Source: an uncultured Sinobacteraceae bacterium (GTDB lineage: Bacteria > Pseudomonadota > Gammaproteobacteria > Steroidobacterales > Steroidobacteraceae). Taken from it: a DNA stretch of 64,000 bases. The translations under genes and the position numbers were made by a program. The notes below the pieces were generated by a model. The model searched no databases and was not told the origin of the DNA. It saw only the letters and a list, made by a program, of their open reading frames with translations. The stretch lies in assembly GCA_937902995.1 (NCBI GenBank), contig CALEKY010000124.1, forward strand, positions 1 through 64,000, given 5' to 3'. Below, one piece after another: positions 28,761 through 39,338 of the stretch; within the stretch, counting starts at the first letter, position 1, and each line of letters begins with the position of its first letter.

Positions 28761-29002
28761 CGTCGCAAGCACTCGTATACCAGATGCGGCTCGGAATCGC
28801 GGCTTCAAGCGATGTGCGATTCGCACGCGATCGTCGTTATTCCAATGACGCGCGCCAACTCCGCTCATCCCGAGCATCACCGATCCATGTGCAATCGTGA
28901 GTGCATTCGCTGCAAAGTTGTATACGTTGCATTCGCATGCTGTACGCGCGGCGCGGACACTACAATACTGCACCGCTTCTACGATGTCTGAAGTGCCCGC
29001 CT
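28761..29002. promoter_or_regulatory. Divergent promoter region cnoX/putA
   Basis: A 242-base spacer. A -10-like tacaat at 28961-28966 faces putA, with no good -35 box. The palindrome-containing 14-mer tgtgcgattcgcac at 28813-28826 is also present at 25994-26007 and may be an operator for the minus-strand genes downstream. Confidence 0.4.
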
Positions 29003-32000
29003 ATGAGTCTCGATAGATCGGTCGCGCAGGCCATCAACCGTCATTATCTCGCAGACGAAGAACAGCTCGTCGCACATCTCGTCGATCGAGCTCGGTTATC
29101 CGAGGCTATGCGCGCCCGCGTTACAGAGCGAGCGCGCAAGCTCGTCCAAGGGGTTCGGGAGCACCGCGTTGCAAAGAGCGGACTCGATGCATTCTTGCGG
29201 CAGTACGATCTTTCGACGCAGGAAGGCGTCATTCTGATGTGCCTCGCCGAGGCGCTCCTACGGATTCCCGACGACGACACAGCGGACCGCCTGATTGCCG
29301 ACAAGATCGCTGCAGGAGATTGGTCCTCGCACCTCACCGACGGTCAATCCTTGTTCGTGAATGCTTCGACGTGGGGACTGATGTTGACCGGCAGAATCGT
29401 GCGTCCTCCGCCCGGAGAGGACGTCGATCCGCGCGGTTTCGTGGCGCGCATCGTCGGGAAAATCGGCGAGCCGATGGTGCGCGCGGCGTTCCGTCATGCC
29501 ATGCGGATCATGGGCCATCAGTTCGTCATGGGTCGCACGATCGAAGAGGCGCTCGAACGTGCGCAGAGCGACGAGCACAAGCATTACCGGCACTCGTTCG
29601 ACATGCTCGGCGAGGCGGCGCTCACGATGCGCGATGCGGATCGGTACTTGAATGCGTACCGCAGCGCGATCGAAGCGGTGTCGCGAGTTGTGGAGCAGGG
29701 AACGTCCCTGCACGCCGCGCCGAGCATTTCGGTCAAGCTGTCGGCGCTGTTTCCGCGTTACGAGTTCACGCAACGCGATCGTGTCCTGGCGGAACTGACG
29801 CCAAGGCTGCTGGCCCTGGCGGTGCAGGCACGCGCAGCGAACATTGCGCTCACTGTCGATGCAGAGGAGTCGGAACGTCTTGAGCTGTCGCTCGAGGTGA
29901 TCCAAGGCGTGGCAAATGCTCCGGAGCTGCGCGGGTGGGACGGTTTCGGTCTGGCCGTGCAGGCCTATCAGAAGCGCGCGCTCGACGTCATTCGTTGGGT
30001 GGCGAAGCTGGCGGGCCGCAACGTCGGGCGCATCAATGTGCGACTCGTCAAAGGCGCCTATTGGGACAGCGAGGTGAAGCGGGCTCAAGAGCGCGGCTTG
30101 CGCGGTTATCCGGTCTTCACTCGCAAGGCGAACACGGATGTCTCTTACATCGCCTGTGCGCGCGAGTTGCTCGCTGCGGGCGAAGCGATCTACCCGCAGT
30201 TCGCGACACACAATGCGCAGACGGTGGCAACGATCATCGAGCTGGCAGGCGAGGCCGGCCGCGAGTTCGAGTTCCAGCGGCTGCATGGCATGGGCGAGGA
30301 GCTTTACGAGCAACTCGTTGGCGAGAACGGTGTGGCCTGCCGCGTGTATGCGCCCGTGGGTTCGCACGAGGATTTGTTGCCGTATCTGGTCCGTCGTCTG
30401 CTCGAGAACGGCGCCAATACCTCGTTCGTCAACCGCATCGTCGACGACAACACGCCCATCGACGAGATCGTGGCCGACCCCGTGCAACTCGTCGATTCGC
30501 TGCCGCAAAAGGCGCACCCGCGCATCGTCCTGCCGAGATACCTGTACGGCAAGGAGCGTTTGAACTCGCAAGGCGTGAATCTAGCCGATCCGCTCGAGTA
30601 CGGACCGTTTGCCGAACGCGTCGCGCGTGCCGGTGCGGGTGCTTGGCGTGCGAGGCCGCTCATCGACGGCAAGCCGCTCGATGGCGAGACGCAAGTAGTT
30701 CGCAATCCTGCCAATCGTGAAGAAGTCGTCGGCGAGGTCGTGAACACCGATCCGCGCGTCGTCGACGCGGCGATCGGTTCGGCCGTCAAGGCGCAAGTCG
30801 ACTGGAACCTCGTTCGTCCGTCGGAGCGCGCGGCCATTCTCTTGCGCGCCGCGGATGCATACGAGGCGCACATGCCCGAGCTTGCCGCTTATTGCATCCG
30901 CGAAGCTGGCCGTTCGGTCGTCGACAGCATCGCCGAGGTGCGCGAGGCCGTGGATTTCCTGCGCTACTACGCTTCGCGCGTGCAGCAGGAGTTCGAGGAA
31001 GGGATCAAGCTCCCTGGTCCAACGGGGGAGAGCAACGAGTTGCGGCTGCATGGTCGCGGCGTGTTCGTATGTATCAGTCCGTGGAACTTCCCGCTGGCAA
31101 TCTTTACTGGCCAGATTGCGGCGGCGCTCGCGGCCGGGAATGCCGTGATCGCAAAGCCGGCTGAACAAACTCCGCTCGTCGCATCACGTGCAGTGCAGTT
31201 GCTACTGGATGCGGGTGTGCCGGGCGAAGTCCTGCAGTTCATGCCGGGAGACGGCGCAACGATCGGTGCGCGCGCAGTTGCGGATCCTCGCATTGCGGGC
31301 GTGGCTTTCACCGGTTCGACGGAGACGGCCCATGCCATCAATCGTTCGCTTGCGGAGCGCAGCGGTCCGATTCCAGTGCTGATCGCCGAAACGGGTGGGC
31401 AAAACGCGTTGATCGTGGACAGCTCGGCTTTGCCCGAACAAGTCGTGATGGACGTGATGCAGTCGGGGTTCAACAGCGCTGGGCAGCGATGCTCTGCGCT
31501 ACGCGTACTATTCCTACAAGAGGAGATTGCGCCGCGTGTTCTGGATCTGCTTGCCGGATTCATGGACGAGTTGCGGATCGGCGATCCGGGGGACCTGGCG
31601 ACCGATGTCGGTCCCGTCATCGATACGGCGGCGCGGGATCAACTCATGGCGCACGCTCAAACGATTCGTTCGCGTGCGCGCTGGTCTCACGCGTGCCGTT
31701 TGACGTCGATGCACGAGCGCGGGACGTTCTTTGCGCCGCTGGCCGTCGAAATCGATTCGCTCTCGCTACTCAAAGGGGAAGTATTCGGGCCGATCGTTCA
31801 CATCATTCGCTATCGATCGCGGCATCTCGATGCGGTGATCGATGCGATCAATGCAACGGGTTACGGTCTGACGCTCGGCATCCATACGCGAGTCGATGCC
31901 ACGGCGCGTTACATCGCGACGCGTGTCCGCGCAGGCAATGTGTACGTGAATCGAAACATGATCGGTGCCGTCGTCGGCGTGCAGCCGTTCGGCGGGCGCG

Positions 32001-32128
32001 GTCTGTCAGGGACCGGTCCGAAGGCGGGCGGCCCGTACTATCTACATCGGTTCGCGACCGAGCAGACGATCACGATCAATACCGCGGCTGTCGGGGGCAA
32101 TGCGAGCTTGCTCGCGCTCGAAGATTGA
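29003..32128 (+). CDS. putA: Bifunctional proline dehydrogenase / L-glutamate gamma-semialdehyde dehydrogenase
   Basis: PutA oxidises proline to glutamate in two coupled steps, with electrons going to quinones through FAD. The 1041-residue protein has the helical arm, the proline dehydrogenase barrel (SISVKLSALFPRYEF, IRWVAKLAGRNVGRINVRLVKGAYWDSEVK, YPQFATHNAQTVATI) and the aldehyde dehydrogenase half with FTGSTETAHAINRSL, ETGGQNALIVDSSA and the catalytic C830 in FNSAGQRCSALRVLF. It lacks the N-terminal ribbon-helix-helix region, so it is not a self-repressor. ATG 29003 is chosen because MSLDRSVAQAIN begins the conserved region; an upstream in-frame start at 28901 is less likely. Confidence 0.95.
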   Translation: MSLDRSVAQAINRHYLADEEQLVAHLVDRARLSEAMRARVTERARKLVQGVREHRVAKSGLDAFLRQYDLSTQEGVILMCLAEALLRIPDDDTADRLIADKIAAGDWSSHLTDGQSLFVNASTWGLMLTGRIVRPPPGEDVDPRGFVARIVGKIGEPMVRAAFRHAMRIMGHQFVMGRTIEEALERAQSDEHKHYRHSFDMLGEAALTMRDADRYLNAYRSAIEAVSRVVEQGTSLHAAPSISVKLSALFPRYEFTQRDRVLAELTPRLLALAVQARAANIALTVDAEESERLELSLEVIQGVANAPELRGWDGFGLAVQAYQKRALDVIRWVAKLAGRNVGRINVRLVKGAYWDSEVKRAQERGLRGYPVFTRKANTDVSYIACARELLAAGEAIYPQFATHNAQTVATIIELAGEAGREFEFQRLHGMGEELYEQLVGENGVACRVYAPVGSHEDLLPYLVRRLLENGANTSFVNRIVDDNTPIDEIVADPVQLVDSLPQKAHPRIVLPRYLYGKERLNSQGVNLADPLEYGPFAERVARAGAGAWRARPLIDGKPLDGETQVVRNPANREEVVGEVVNTDPRVVDAAIGSAVKAQVDWNLVRPSERAAILLRAADAYEAHMPELAAYCIREAGRSVVDSIAEVREAVDFLRYYASRVQQEFEEGIKLPGPTGESNELRLHGRGVFVCISPWNFPLAIFTGQIAAALAAGNAVIAKPAEQTPLVASRAVQLLLDAGVPGEVLQFMPGDGATIGARAVADPRIAGVAFTGSTETAHAINRSLAERSGPIPVLIAETGGQNALIVDSSALPEQVVMDVMQSGFNSAGQRCSALRVLFLQEEIAPRVLDLLAGFMDELRIGDPGDLATDVGPVIDTAARDQLMAHAQTIRSRARWSHACRLTSMHERGTFFAPLAVEIDSLSLLKGEVFGPIVHIIRYRSRHLDAVIDAINATGYGLTLGIHTRVDATARYIATRVRAGNVYVNRNMIGAVVGVQPFGGRGLSGTGPKAGGPYYLHRFATEQTITINTAAVGGNASLLALED

Positions 32129-32167
32129 CCGCAGCTGCTGGGCAGGGTTGCGGTCAGCCGTGGTCGG

Positions 32168-32665
32168 CTAGTAAGGCTTGTTGGGATAGTCGAGCTCCGC
32201 ATCGACGCCGGATGCGGGTTCGAGCGCGCTCCAATTCGCGATCTTGAATTGCAGGCTGTACACGCCGCAGGTGGGCAGATGATCGACGGAGCGCTCGCAC
32301 GACAGCTCATCGGCGAATTCGGTGAGCCCGGGATTGTGGCCGACGATCAGCAGATGCTGTGCATCGCCGCCGAGCTCGCGCACGACGGAGAAAAGGGCAG
32401 AGCTGTTCGCCAGGTACAGCCGTTCATCCTGTACCACGAGTTTTTCCGGAATCTCGAGCTCGCGCGCAAAGATGTTGGCCGTCGTGATCGCGCGAAGCGC
32501 AGGGCTCGACAAGATCTTATCGGGCGTGTGTCCACGCTCTTTCAGCCGAGCGGCCATTCTCGGAGCATCGCGTAAGCCCTGGGGTTCGAGTGCACGTTCC
32601 CAATCCGGCTGGCCGGGAAGCGCCGGTTCTGTTTTCGCGTGCCGAACGAGTGTCAGACGCAGCAT
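32168..32665 (-). CDS. sixA: Phosphohistidine phosphatase SixA family
   Basis: A 165-residue histidine phosphatase of the SixA group. The RHA-type active-site motif is at the N-terminus (MLRLTLVRHAKTEPA), the second conserved arginine is in ILSSPALRAITTANIF, and the second active histidine is in LLIVGHNPGLTEFADEL. SixA removes phosphate from histidine residues of phosphotransfer proteins. It is the last gene of the suf cluster, 20 bases after the Rieske gene, an unusual location. Longer in-frame readings upstream overlap the Rieske gene and are rejected. Confidence 0.88.
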   Translation of the reverse strand: MLRLTLVRHAKTEPALPGQPDWERALEPQGLRDAPRMAARLKERGHTPDKILSSPALRAITTANIFARELEIPEKLVVQDERLYLANSSALFSVVRELGGDAQHLLIVGHNPGLTEFADELSCERSVDHLPTCGVYSLQFKIANWSALEPASGVDAELDYPNKPY

Positions 32666-32685
32666 GGTCGAACAACCCGCATGCT

Positions 32686-32997
32686 TCAATCGGGTTCCTT
32701 GACCTCGACGATGCCGTTTTCGACGCGTGTCTCGAACGTTCTGACGGGTTCGTAGGCCGGAGGGCAGAGTGCGGCACCGGTACGCAGACAGAAACGCGCA
32801 CCGTGACGCGGACAAATCACAACGTCGCCGTCGAGCGCGCCGCCTGCCAGCTCGCCGCCGTCGTGCGTGCACGTGTCTTCGATCGCATAGAACGTGCCGT
32901 GAATGTTGAAGACCGCGACGATGACGCCGTCGACTTCGACTTGGGCGTAATCGCCATCGGCGATCTGCTCGACAGGAGCGACAGGAATCCAGCTCAT
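32686..32997 (-). CDS. Rieske [2Fe-2S] ferredoxin, non-heme dioxygenase type
   Basis: A 103-residue small Rieske protein. Cluster ligands are visible as C-T-H (DTCTHDGGEL) and C-P-x-H (VICPRHGARFCLRTG), the usual CxH and CxxH pairs. It resembles the ferredoxins of non-heme dioxygenases and the small ferredoxin found at the end of many SUF operons. It is embedded between sufT and sixA with spacings of 16 and 20 bases. Its electron partner is not known from this window. Confidence 0.9.
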   Translation of the reverse strand: MSWIPVAPVEQIADGDYAQVEVDGVIVAVFNIHGTFYAIEDTCTHDGGELAGGALDGDVVICPRHGARFCLRTGAALCPPAYEPVRTFETRVENGIVEVKEPD

Positions 32998-33013
32998 TGC
33001 GACATCGGGCGGT

Positions 33014-33565
33014 TCAGAACATGCCGGTTTGCAGGCGGGCTTCCTCGGACATCATCGTGCGATCCCAGGGCGGATCGAAGACGAGCTCGACGTCGGCCCG
33101 TTTGATCGTCGGGATCATTTCGACCTTGTCTCTGACGTCCTGTACGAGGATTTCACCCATGCCGCAGCCCGGTGCGGTCAGCGTCATCTTGATCGAAACC
33201 ACGCGCTCGCCGTCGGCGTCGCGCGTGATCTCGCAGTCGTAAATGAGCCCAAGATCGACGATGTTGATCGGAATCTCCGGGTCGTAGCACTGGCGCATCT
33301 GCTGCCAGACGAGCTCTTTGACGTCCTCGTCGGTCGCATCCGGCGGCAGCTCGGGACCGATCATCGGTTCCTTGCCGAGCGCGTCGGCGTCTCTGCCGGC
33401 AACGCGAAACAGATTTCCTTCGATGTACACGGTGAAGCTTCCGCCGAGCGCCTGCGTGATGAATCCGGTTTTGCCCTCGCGCAGCGTGACAGGAATGCCG
33501 GCGGGAACCATGATGGCTTCGACATCCCGCTGCAGCGTAACCGGCTCTTGTTCGTGACGATACAT
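33014..33565 (-). CDS. sufT: Putative Fe-S assembly protein SufT
   Basis: A 183-residue protein of the SufT family. The first part is the SufT-specific extension (PVTLQRDVEAIMVPAGIPVTLREGK, LGGSFTVYIEGNLFRV), followed by a MIP18/DUF59 domain with YDPEIPINIVDLGLIYDCEI, MTLTAPGCGMGEILVQDV and DPPWDRTMMSEEARLQTGMF. SufT is implicated in Fe-S maturation or carriage. It lies 21 bases after sufU and 16 before the Rieske gene, clearly in the operon. Confidence 0.92.
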   Translation of the reverse strand: MYRHEQEPVTLQRDVEAIMVPAGIPVTLREGKTGFITQALGGSFTVYIEGNLFRVAGRDADALGKEPMIGPELPPDATDEDVKELVWQQMRQCYDPEIPINIVDLGLIYDCEITRDADGERVVSIKMTLTAPGCGMGEILVQDVRDKVEMIPTIKRADVELVFDPPWDRTMMSEEARLQTGMF

Positions 33566-33586
33566 GACGATTGCAGTGTGAGGCGC

Positions 33587-34033
33587 TTATTCGGTCGTGA
33601 CGGGCTCGCTCTTCGATTCGAGCGCGGCATTGAGCGTGTGCCAGCAAAGGCTCGCGCATTTGACTCGCGCCGGGAATTCGCGAACGCCGGACAGCGCGGC
33701 GAGCTTGCCGAGTTTTGCGAGGTCTACGTTCGCGTCGTGACGTGTGAGCAGAGCGTGTACGTCCTCGAATAGCTGTTGCACTTCGGCGCGGGTCTTGCCC
33801 TTTACGGCTTCGGTCAGCAGCGAGGCCGATGAAACCGAGATGGCGCAGCCGCTGCCTTCGAACTTGATGTCCGAGATGCGATCGCCGTCGAGGTTGGCGT
33901 ACAGCGTCAGCCGATCGCCGCACAACGGATTGTGACCTTGGGCGTGGACGTCGGCGGGCTCGAGCTTGCCGAAGTTACGTGGATGACGATTGTGATCCAC
34001 GATGACGTCGCGGTAGAGATCTTTCAAATCCAT
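33587..34033 (-). CDS. sufU: SufU-type zinc-dependent sulphurtransferase / scaffold
   Basis: A 148-residue IscU-like protein of the SufU subgroup. It has the three conserved cysteines C38 (NPLCGD), C63 (GSGCAIS) and C126 (RVKCASLCW), and D40 as the fourth zinc ligand. The residues between the second and third cysteines include the extra SufU insertion. It accepts sulphur from SufS. It lies five bases after the sufS stop. The product also has a further C130, which is not part of the usual zinc set. Confidence 0.92.
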   Translation of the reverse strand: MDLKDLYRDVIVDHNRHPRNFGKLEPADVHAQGHNPLCGDRLTLYANLDGDRISDIKFEGSGCAISVSSASLLTEAVKGKTRAEVQQLFEDVHALLTRHDANVDLAKLGKLAALSGVREFPARVKCASLCWHTLNAALESKSEPVTTE

Positions 34034-34038
34034 GTCGG

Positions 34039-35283
34039 TCAGCCAAGTACGCGCTGAGTGTGCTCGAGGGCGGCGACGAGCCGGTCGATTTCCTCGAACG
34101 TGTTGTAGAACGCAAGCGAGGCGCGGGCGGTCGCAGGGACGGCAAAGAAGTCCATCACGGGCATGGCACAGTGATGACCCGTACGGATGGCGACACCCTC
34201 GGAATCGACGATCGTGCCGATGTCGTGCGGATGGATGTTGTCGAGCACGAACGAAATCACGCTCGCTTTCTCAGGCGCCGTGCCGATGACGCGCAGGCCA
34301 GGCACCGTCGACAGCCGCTCCGTCGCATACGCGAGCAGCTCCTGTTCGTAGGCCGCAATGCGATCCATGCCGATGCCTTCGAGGTAGCGGATAGCGGCAG
34401 CCAAGCCGACGGCGCCGCTGATGTGGGGCGTGCCGGCCTCGAACTTCCACGGCAATTGATTGAACTCGGTCTTCTCGAACGTGACCGAGAGGATCATGTC
34501 GCCGCCGCCTTGCCACGGCGGCATGCGCTCCAGCAGCTCGCGACGCCCGTAGAGCACGCCGATGCCGGTGGGGCCGAGCATCTTGTGGCCCGAGAAGCAG
34601 TAGAAATCGCACCCGAGCGCTTGCACGTCGACCGCTGCGTGCGGAATCGCCTGGGCGCCGTCGAGCAGGACCGGAACGCCATGTCGTTTTGCGACCGCAA
34701 TGAAGTCGGCGACCGGAACGACCGTGCCGAGCGCGTTCGAAACGTGCGCGAGCGCGAGCAGCTTCGTCTGCGGTCCGATCAGCCGTTCGAAGGCTGCAAA
34801 GTCCACGACGCCGCGTTGATCGATGGGAATGACCTTGAGCGTTGCGCCGGTTTGTTCGCAGACGAGCTGCCACGGCACGATGTTCGCGTGATGCTCGAGC
34901 GCCGAGATCAGGATTTCGTCGCCCGGTTGCAACGTCGGGCGCAGCAGGCTTTGCGCGACGAGGTTGACCGATTCGGTCGTGCCGCGCGTGAAAATGATCT
35001 CTTTCGTGTCTCGAGCGCGAATGAATCGACGCACGACCTCGCGAGCGCCTTCGTATGCGTCCGTCGCACGCTGGCTCAGTGCATGCACGCCGCGGTGCAC
35101 GTTGGCGTGATCGAATTCGTAGTAGTGCGAAATCGCATCGATCACCGCGCGCGGGCGCTGACTCGAAGCGGCATTGTCGAGATAGACGAGCGGCTTGCCG
35201 TTGACCGTCTGCGACAGGATCGGAAAGTCGCGGCGAATCGCTGCCACGTCGAGCTGCGTACGGGAGGTGGGCAGCGCGCTCAT
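34039..35283 (-). CDS. sufS: Cysteine desulphurase SufS
   Basis: A 414-residue PLP-dependent desulphurase that removes sulphur from cysteine for Fe-S assembly. The PLP lysine is K234 ([18 protein letters not shown]), and the persulphide cysteine is C372 ([13 protein letters not shown]), typical of type II SufS. Other marks are [28 protein letters not shown], and [18 protein letters not shown] 35283 overlaps the sufD stop by four bases (ATGA), so translation is coupled; the longer reading upstream to 35487 lies inside sufD and is rejected. Confidence 0.95.
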   Translation of the reverse strand: MSALPTSRTQLDVAAIRRDFPILSQTVNGKPLVYLDNAASSQRPRAVIDAISHYYEFDHANVHRGVHALSQRATDAYEGAREVVRRFIRARDTKEIIFTRGTTESVNLVAQSLLRPTLQPGDEILISALEHHANIVPWQLVCEQTGATLKVIPIDQRGVVDFAAFERLIGPQTKLLALAHVSNALGTVVPVADFIAVAKRHGVPVLLDGAQAIPHAAVDVQALGCDFYCFSGHKMLGPTGIGVLYGRRELLERMPPWQGGGDMILSVTFEKTEFNQLPWKFEAGTPHISGAVGLAAAIRYLEGIGMDRIAAYEQELLAYATERLSTVPGLRVIGTAPEKASVISFVLDNIHPHDIGTIVDSEGVAIRTGHHCAMPVMDFFAVPATARASLAFYNTFEEIDRLVAALEHTQRVLG

Positions 35284-36590
35284 GGCGAGACCTCCGTGCT
35301 CGAGAAACGCTGCGCCAGCCAGTTGTCCAGCGTCGTGCGAAGCCCTTGCGGTTCGATCGAGGTCAGGATCGATTCGGCGAAGGCACGAATGAGCAGTGCG
35401 CGCGCCGTGCTGGCATCGATGCCGCGCGAACGCAGGTAGAACAGTGCCGTCGCGTCCAGTTGTCCCGTCGTCGCGCCGTGACTGCATTTCACGTCGTTGG
35501 CGTAGATCTCGAGCTCAGGTTTCGTGTCGATCTCCGCTGTCTCCGACAGCAGCAGGTTGCGGCTCAGCTGACGCGCATCGATGTGCTGCGCGTTGGGATG
35601 AACTTTCACCTTGCCGTTGAACACGCCGCGGCCGCGACCGTCGGCGATGCCGCGGAACTCTTCTTCGCTGTTCGTGTACGGCGCGATGTGCTCGATGCGC
35701 GTATACGTGTCGAGGTGCTGCGAGCCGGCGGGCGCGAACAAGCCGCGCAGCTTCATTTCGGCGCCCGGACCGTCCAGGAGTCCCGTGATATCGGCGCGCC
35801 CAAGCGCGGCACCGAGCGCGATCTCGTGACCGAGATAGCGTGCGTCCTTGGCCAAACGCGCCCGCACTGTGCCGATGTGAAAAGTCTTGGGCGATTCCTG
35901 CTGCAGCCGATAGTGCTTCAAACATGCGCCCGCTTGCGCTTCGATCGTCACGACGGCATTCGTAAACGACTCTATTTGCGGCGCGCCGATATAGTGCTCG
36001 ATCAGTGTGCAGCGGCTGTTCTCGCCGAGCCGCACGACGATACGCGGATGCGCCATGCGTCCGCTCGTGTGCCAGGCGTGCACGACGTAGATGGCTTCGT
36101 CGAATTGCGTTCCGGGAGCAATGTCGATGACGAGTCCGTCGTCGACGAATGCCGCATTCAAGTTCTCGAATGCGCTCGCCGGATCGGGGCCGAGCCGGCC
36201 CAAGCACGCGGCGGCGTCGGTCGGCGCATTCTCGAGCCATTGTCCCAAACCGATCACCGTCACACCGGGCGGCTGCACACCATGACTCAAGCTCGGCATG
36301 CAATGGCCGTCGACGAGCGCGATGCGCAGGCTCGCATCCGTTAATGCGTCAGGAAGAGTAGGTGCGACGTGCGGTGCCTCGGCCGGTGCGAAGTTACGCA
36401 TCTCCAGGCGACGCAGATTCGTGTACTTCCATCGCTCGTCGCGTTGCGTCGGAAAGCCCAATTCGAGAAACCGTTCGAGCGCTGCGCGGCGCCACTCGGC
36501 GAGCGGATCGCCGTCGCGAGCGCGCTGCTCGAACGCCGTACGAATGCGCTCGAGATTCGGCGACACGGACTTGGTGGCGAGCGCGGTCAT
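35280..36590 (-). CDS. sufD: Fe-S cluster assembly protein SufD
   Basis: A 436-residue SufBCD complex subunit, a beta-helix protein that pairs with SufB and SufC. The call rests on the [12 protein letters not shown] segment, the helical repeat core ([42 protein letters not shown]) and the C-terminal signature [25 protein letters not shown]. SufD probably helps load iron onto the scaffold. The stop overlaps sufS and its ATG overlaps the sufC stop, each by four bases. Confidence 0.95.
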   Translation of the reverse strand: MTALATKSVSPNLERIRTAFEQRARDGDPLAEWRRAALERFLELGFPTQRDERWKYTNLRRLEMRNFAPAEAPHVAPTLPDALTDASLRIALVDGHCMPSLSHGVQPPGVTVIGLGQWLENAPTDAAACLGRLGPDPASAFENLNAAFVDDGLVIDIAPGTQFDEAIYVVHAWHTSGRMAHPRIVVRLGENSRCTLIEHYIGAPQIESFTNAVVTIEAQAGACLKHYRLQQESPKTFHIGTVRARLAKDARYLGHEIALGAALGRADITGLLDGPGAEMKLRGLFAPAGSQHLDTYTRIEHIAPYTNSEEEFRGIADGRGRGVFNGKVKVHPNAQHIDARQLSRNLLLSETAEIDTKPELEIYANDVKCSHGATTGQLDATALFYLRSRGIDASTARALLIRAFAESILTSIEPQGLRTTLDNWLAQRFSSTEVSP

Positions 36591-37336
36591 GCTGCGTCCT
36601 GCTTGAGCCAGTCGTAGCCGCGCTTCTCGAGCTCGAGGGCGAGCGACTTGTCGCCGCTCTTGACGATGCGCCCGTCGGAGAGCACGTGCACGTAATCCGG
36701 GACGATGTGATCGAGGAGCCGTTGATAGTGCGTGACCATGACGATCGCGCGGTCCGCACGCCGCAAACTGTTCACGCCGTTGGCAACGATACGCAATGCA
36801 TCGATGTCCAGACCCGAGTCGGTTTCATCGAGCAAGGCGAGAGTGGGTTCGAGCACCATCATCTGCAGGATTTCGTTGCGCTTCTTCTCGCCGCCGGAGA
36901 AGCCTTCGTTGACGCCGCGGTTCAAGAAGCTCTCGTCCATTTGCATGAGCTTCATCTTCTCGCGTACGAGCGAGAGGAACTCGAATGCGTCCACTTCGGG
37001 AAGCCCACGATGTTTGCGCGCGGCATTGAGCGCGGCTTTCAACAGGTACACGTTGTTCACGCCCGGAATTTCGACCGGATACTGAAAGGCAAGGAACACA
37101 CCTTCGCGTGCACGCTCCTCGGGCGGCAGACTCAAGAGATCCTTGCCGAGATAGGTCGCCGAGCCTTGCGTGACTTCATAGCCGTCGCGGCCGGCGAGGA
37201 CTTGCACGAGCGTGCTCTTGCCGGAGCCGTTCGGCCCCATGATCGCGTGCACTTCGCCCGGCTTAACCTCGAGGTTCAGACCGTTCAAGATTTGCTTGCC
37301 GTCCACGCGTACGTGCAAGTCGTTCACTTTCAGCAT
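36587..37336 (-). CDS. sufC: Fe-S cluster assembly ATPase SufC
   Basis: A 249-residue ABC-type ATPase of the SufBCD scaffold. Walker A is at residues 34-42 (GPNGSGKST), the signature is GFSGGEKKR, Walker B is [16 protein letters not shown], and the H-loop is [12 protein letters not shown] 37336 is preferred because GGAG lies six bases upstream and MLKVNDLHV is the usual start; ATG 37339 is directly adjacent. Its stop overlaps the sufD start by four bases. Confidence 0.96.
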   Translation of the reverse strand: MLKVNDLHVRVDGKQILNGLNLEVKPGEVHAIMGPNGSGKSTLVQVLAGRDGYEVTQGSATYLGKDLLSLPPEERAREGVFLAFQYPVEIPGVNNVYLLKAALNAARKHRGLPEVDAFEFLSLVREKMKLMQMDESFLNRGVNEGFSGGEKKRNEILQMMVLEPTLALLDETDSGLDIDALRIVANGVNSLRRADRAIVMVTHYQRLLDHIVPDYVHVLSDGRIVKSGDKSLALELEKRGYDWLKQDAA

Positions 37337-37392
37337 CATCGACTCCGATTCGTTTCGTCGGCGCGAACGCTCGTGGGGTTCGCGCCTTGCAA

Positions 37393-38850
37393 TCAACCGA
37401 CCGCTCCTTCGAGGCTCACGGCCAAGAGGTTCTGCGCCTCGACGGCGAATTCCATGGGCAGCTCTTTGAACACGGCTTTACAGAACCCGTTCACGATCAT
37501 GTTCACGGCATCCTCTTCGGAGATGCCGCGGCTCAAACAGTAGAAGAGCTGGTCGTCGCCGATCTTGGAGGTCGTGGCCTCGTGCTCCACGCTCGCCGTG
37601 GGCGTGCGAATTTCCATGTACGGGAACGTATGCGCGCCGCATTGATCGCCCATCAGGAGCGAGTCGCATTGCGTGAAGTTGCGGGCATTCGTCGCGCTCG
37701 GCAAAACTTTCACGAGGCCGCGATACGTGTTCTGTCCGTGACCCGCGGAAATGCCTTTCGAGACGATCGTGCTGCGGGTATTCGGGCCGATGTGAATCAT
37801 CTTCGTGCCCGTGTCCGCCTGCTGATAATTGTTCGTCACCGCAACCGAATAGAACTCGCCGACCGAGTTCTCGCCGGTGAGAATGCAGCTCGGGTACTTC
37901 CACGTGATGGCCGAGCCGGTTTCCACCTGCGTCCAGCTGATCTTGGAGTTTCGCCCGCGGCATTCGCCGCGCTTGGTGACGAAGTTGTAGATGCCGCCGC
38001 GGCCTTGTTCGTCGCCGGGATACCAGTTCTGCACCGTCGAGTACTTGATCTGCGCATCTGCGAGCGCGATGAGCTCGACGACTGCGGCATGAAGCTGGTT
38101 CTCGTCGCGCATCGGCGCCGTGCAGCCTTCGAGATAGCTCACGTACGAGCCTTCGTCCGCAATGATCAACGTGCGCTCGAACTGGCCGGTCTTCGCGGCG
38201 TTGATGCGGAAGTACGTCGACAGCTCCATCGGGCAGCGCACGCCTTTCGGCACGTAGACGAACGAGCCGTCGGAGAACACCGCGGAATTCAGGGTCGCGA
38301 AGAAATTGTCGGTGTAGGGCACGACGCTGCCGAGATACTGTTCGACGAGCTCAGGGTGGTTCTGCACCGCCTCGGAGAACGAGCAAAAAATGACGCCCGC
38401 TTTCGCAAGACGCTCTTTGAACGTCGTTGCGACCGAAACGCTGTCGAAAACCGCATCGACGGCGACACCGGCAAGCCGAGCGCGCTCGTGCAGCGGAATT
38501 CCGAGCTTGTCGTAGGTTTCGAGCAGCTTCGGATCCACCTCGTCGAGACTCTTGGGTCCGTCCGTCTTCGTTTTCGGCGCGGAGTAGTACGAGATCGCCT
38601 GGTAGTCGATCGGTCCGATGCGCAAGTGCGCCCAATCGGGCTGGCGCATCGTGAGCCAGTGCCGGAACGACTTGAGCCGCCACTCGAGCAAGAACTCGGG
38701 CTCGCGCTTCTTGCGCGAGATCAGGCGGATGACGTCCTCGTCCAGGCCGGGCGGAACGGTGTCGGACTCGATCTCGGTCACGAACCCGTGTCGATATTTC
38801 TGTCCGACGAGGGCCTCGAGGGTTGGATCGTTGTGAGGATTGCTTGACAT
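37393..38850 (-). CDS. sufB: Fe-S cluster assembly protein SufB
   Basis: A 485-residue SufB, the scaffold subunit on which clusters assemble. Family marks are YKYRHGF-like [77 protein letters not shown], and near the end [23 protein letters not shown] 38850 gives the family length; a longer in-frame reading up to 39048 overlaps the regulator gene and is rejected. It starts 11 bases after the regulator stop and is the first structural gene of the operon. Confidence 0.96.
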   Translation of the reverse strand: MSSNPHNDPTLEALVGQKYRHGFVTEIESDTVPPGLDEDVIRLISRKKREPEFLLEWRLKSFRHWLTMRQPDWAHLRIGPIDYQAISYYSAPKTKTDGPKSLDEVDPKLLETYDKLGIPLHERARLAGVAVDAVFDSVSVATTFKERLAKAGVIFCSFSEAVQNHPELVEQYLGSVVPYTDNFFATLNSAVFSDGSFVYVPKGVRCPMELSTYFRINAAKTGQFERTLIIADEGSYVSYLEGCTAPMRDENQLHAAVVELIALADAQIKYSTVQNWYPGDEQGRGGIYNFVTKRGECRGRNSKISWTQVETGSAITWKYPSCILTGENSVGEFYSVAVTNNYQQADTGTKMIHIGPNTRSTIVSKGISAGHGQNTYRGLVKVLPSATNARNFTQCDSLLMGDQCGAHTFPYMEIRTPTASVEHEATTSKIGDDQLFYCLSRGISEEDAVNMIVNGFCKAVFKELPMEFAVEAQNLLAVSLEGAVG

Positions 38851-38861
38851 GAAATTCGCGT

Positions 38862-39320
38862 TCACTCGTGTGAGACGCGTCCGATACGCGTCAAAGGCAC
38901 GCTCGCTACGGTCGTGCGCTCCATTCCTGAGAGTTGGGCCAACGTGATGTCGCTCAAAGCGCGACGAATCGCCGCATTGACGCGCTGCCAGACATGACCG
39001 ACGCGACAGCTGCTCGCGATGCCGCAATGACTGTGCTCGCTGCTGCACTCGGTCAGTGCAAACGGGCCTTCGAGCGCGTCGAGGATCGCCGCTGCCGTGA
39101 TCTCGCTCGGCGGACGCGAGAGCTGGTAGCCGCCGTGACTGCCGCGGGCGGAACTGACGAGCCCTGCGCGCTGCAGCTTCTTCAGCAGCTTACTGACCGT
39201 GGGCAAGCCGACCTTCGTGTACTCGGCGACTTCGGCAGCCGTGAGCATGCGCTGTGGGTGCTGCGCCAGGCACGCCAAGATGACGGTGCCGTAGTCGGTC
39301 AACTTGCTGATACGAAGCAT
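38862..39320 (-). CDS. Rrf2-family Fe-S regulator of the suf operon (IscR-like)
   Basis: A 152-residue winged-helix regulator. It opens with [20 protein letters not shown], has the helix-turn-helix and wing ([31 protein letters not shown]), and three cysteines C92, C99 and C105 that fit cluster binding as in IscR. This group is annotated as the SUF system Fe-S assembly regulator. It is the first gene of the operon, so autoregulation is likely, and an inverted repeat lies 19 bases upstream of its start. The symbols sufR and iscR have both been used; I leave the symbol blank. Confidence 0.92.
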   Translation of the reverse strand: MLRISKLTDYGTVILACLAQHPQRMLTAAEVAEYTKVGLPTVSKLLKKLQRAGLVSSARGSHGGYQLSRPPSEITAAAILDALEGPFALTECSSEHSHCGIASSCRVGHVWQRVNAAIRRALSDITLAQLSGMERTTVASVPLTRIGRVSHE

Positions 39321-39338
39321 GGCAGGGGCGGATCCTAT

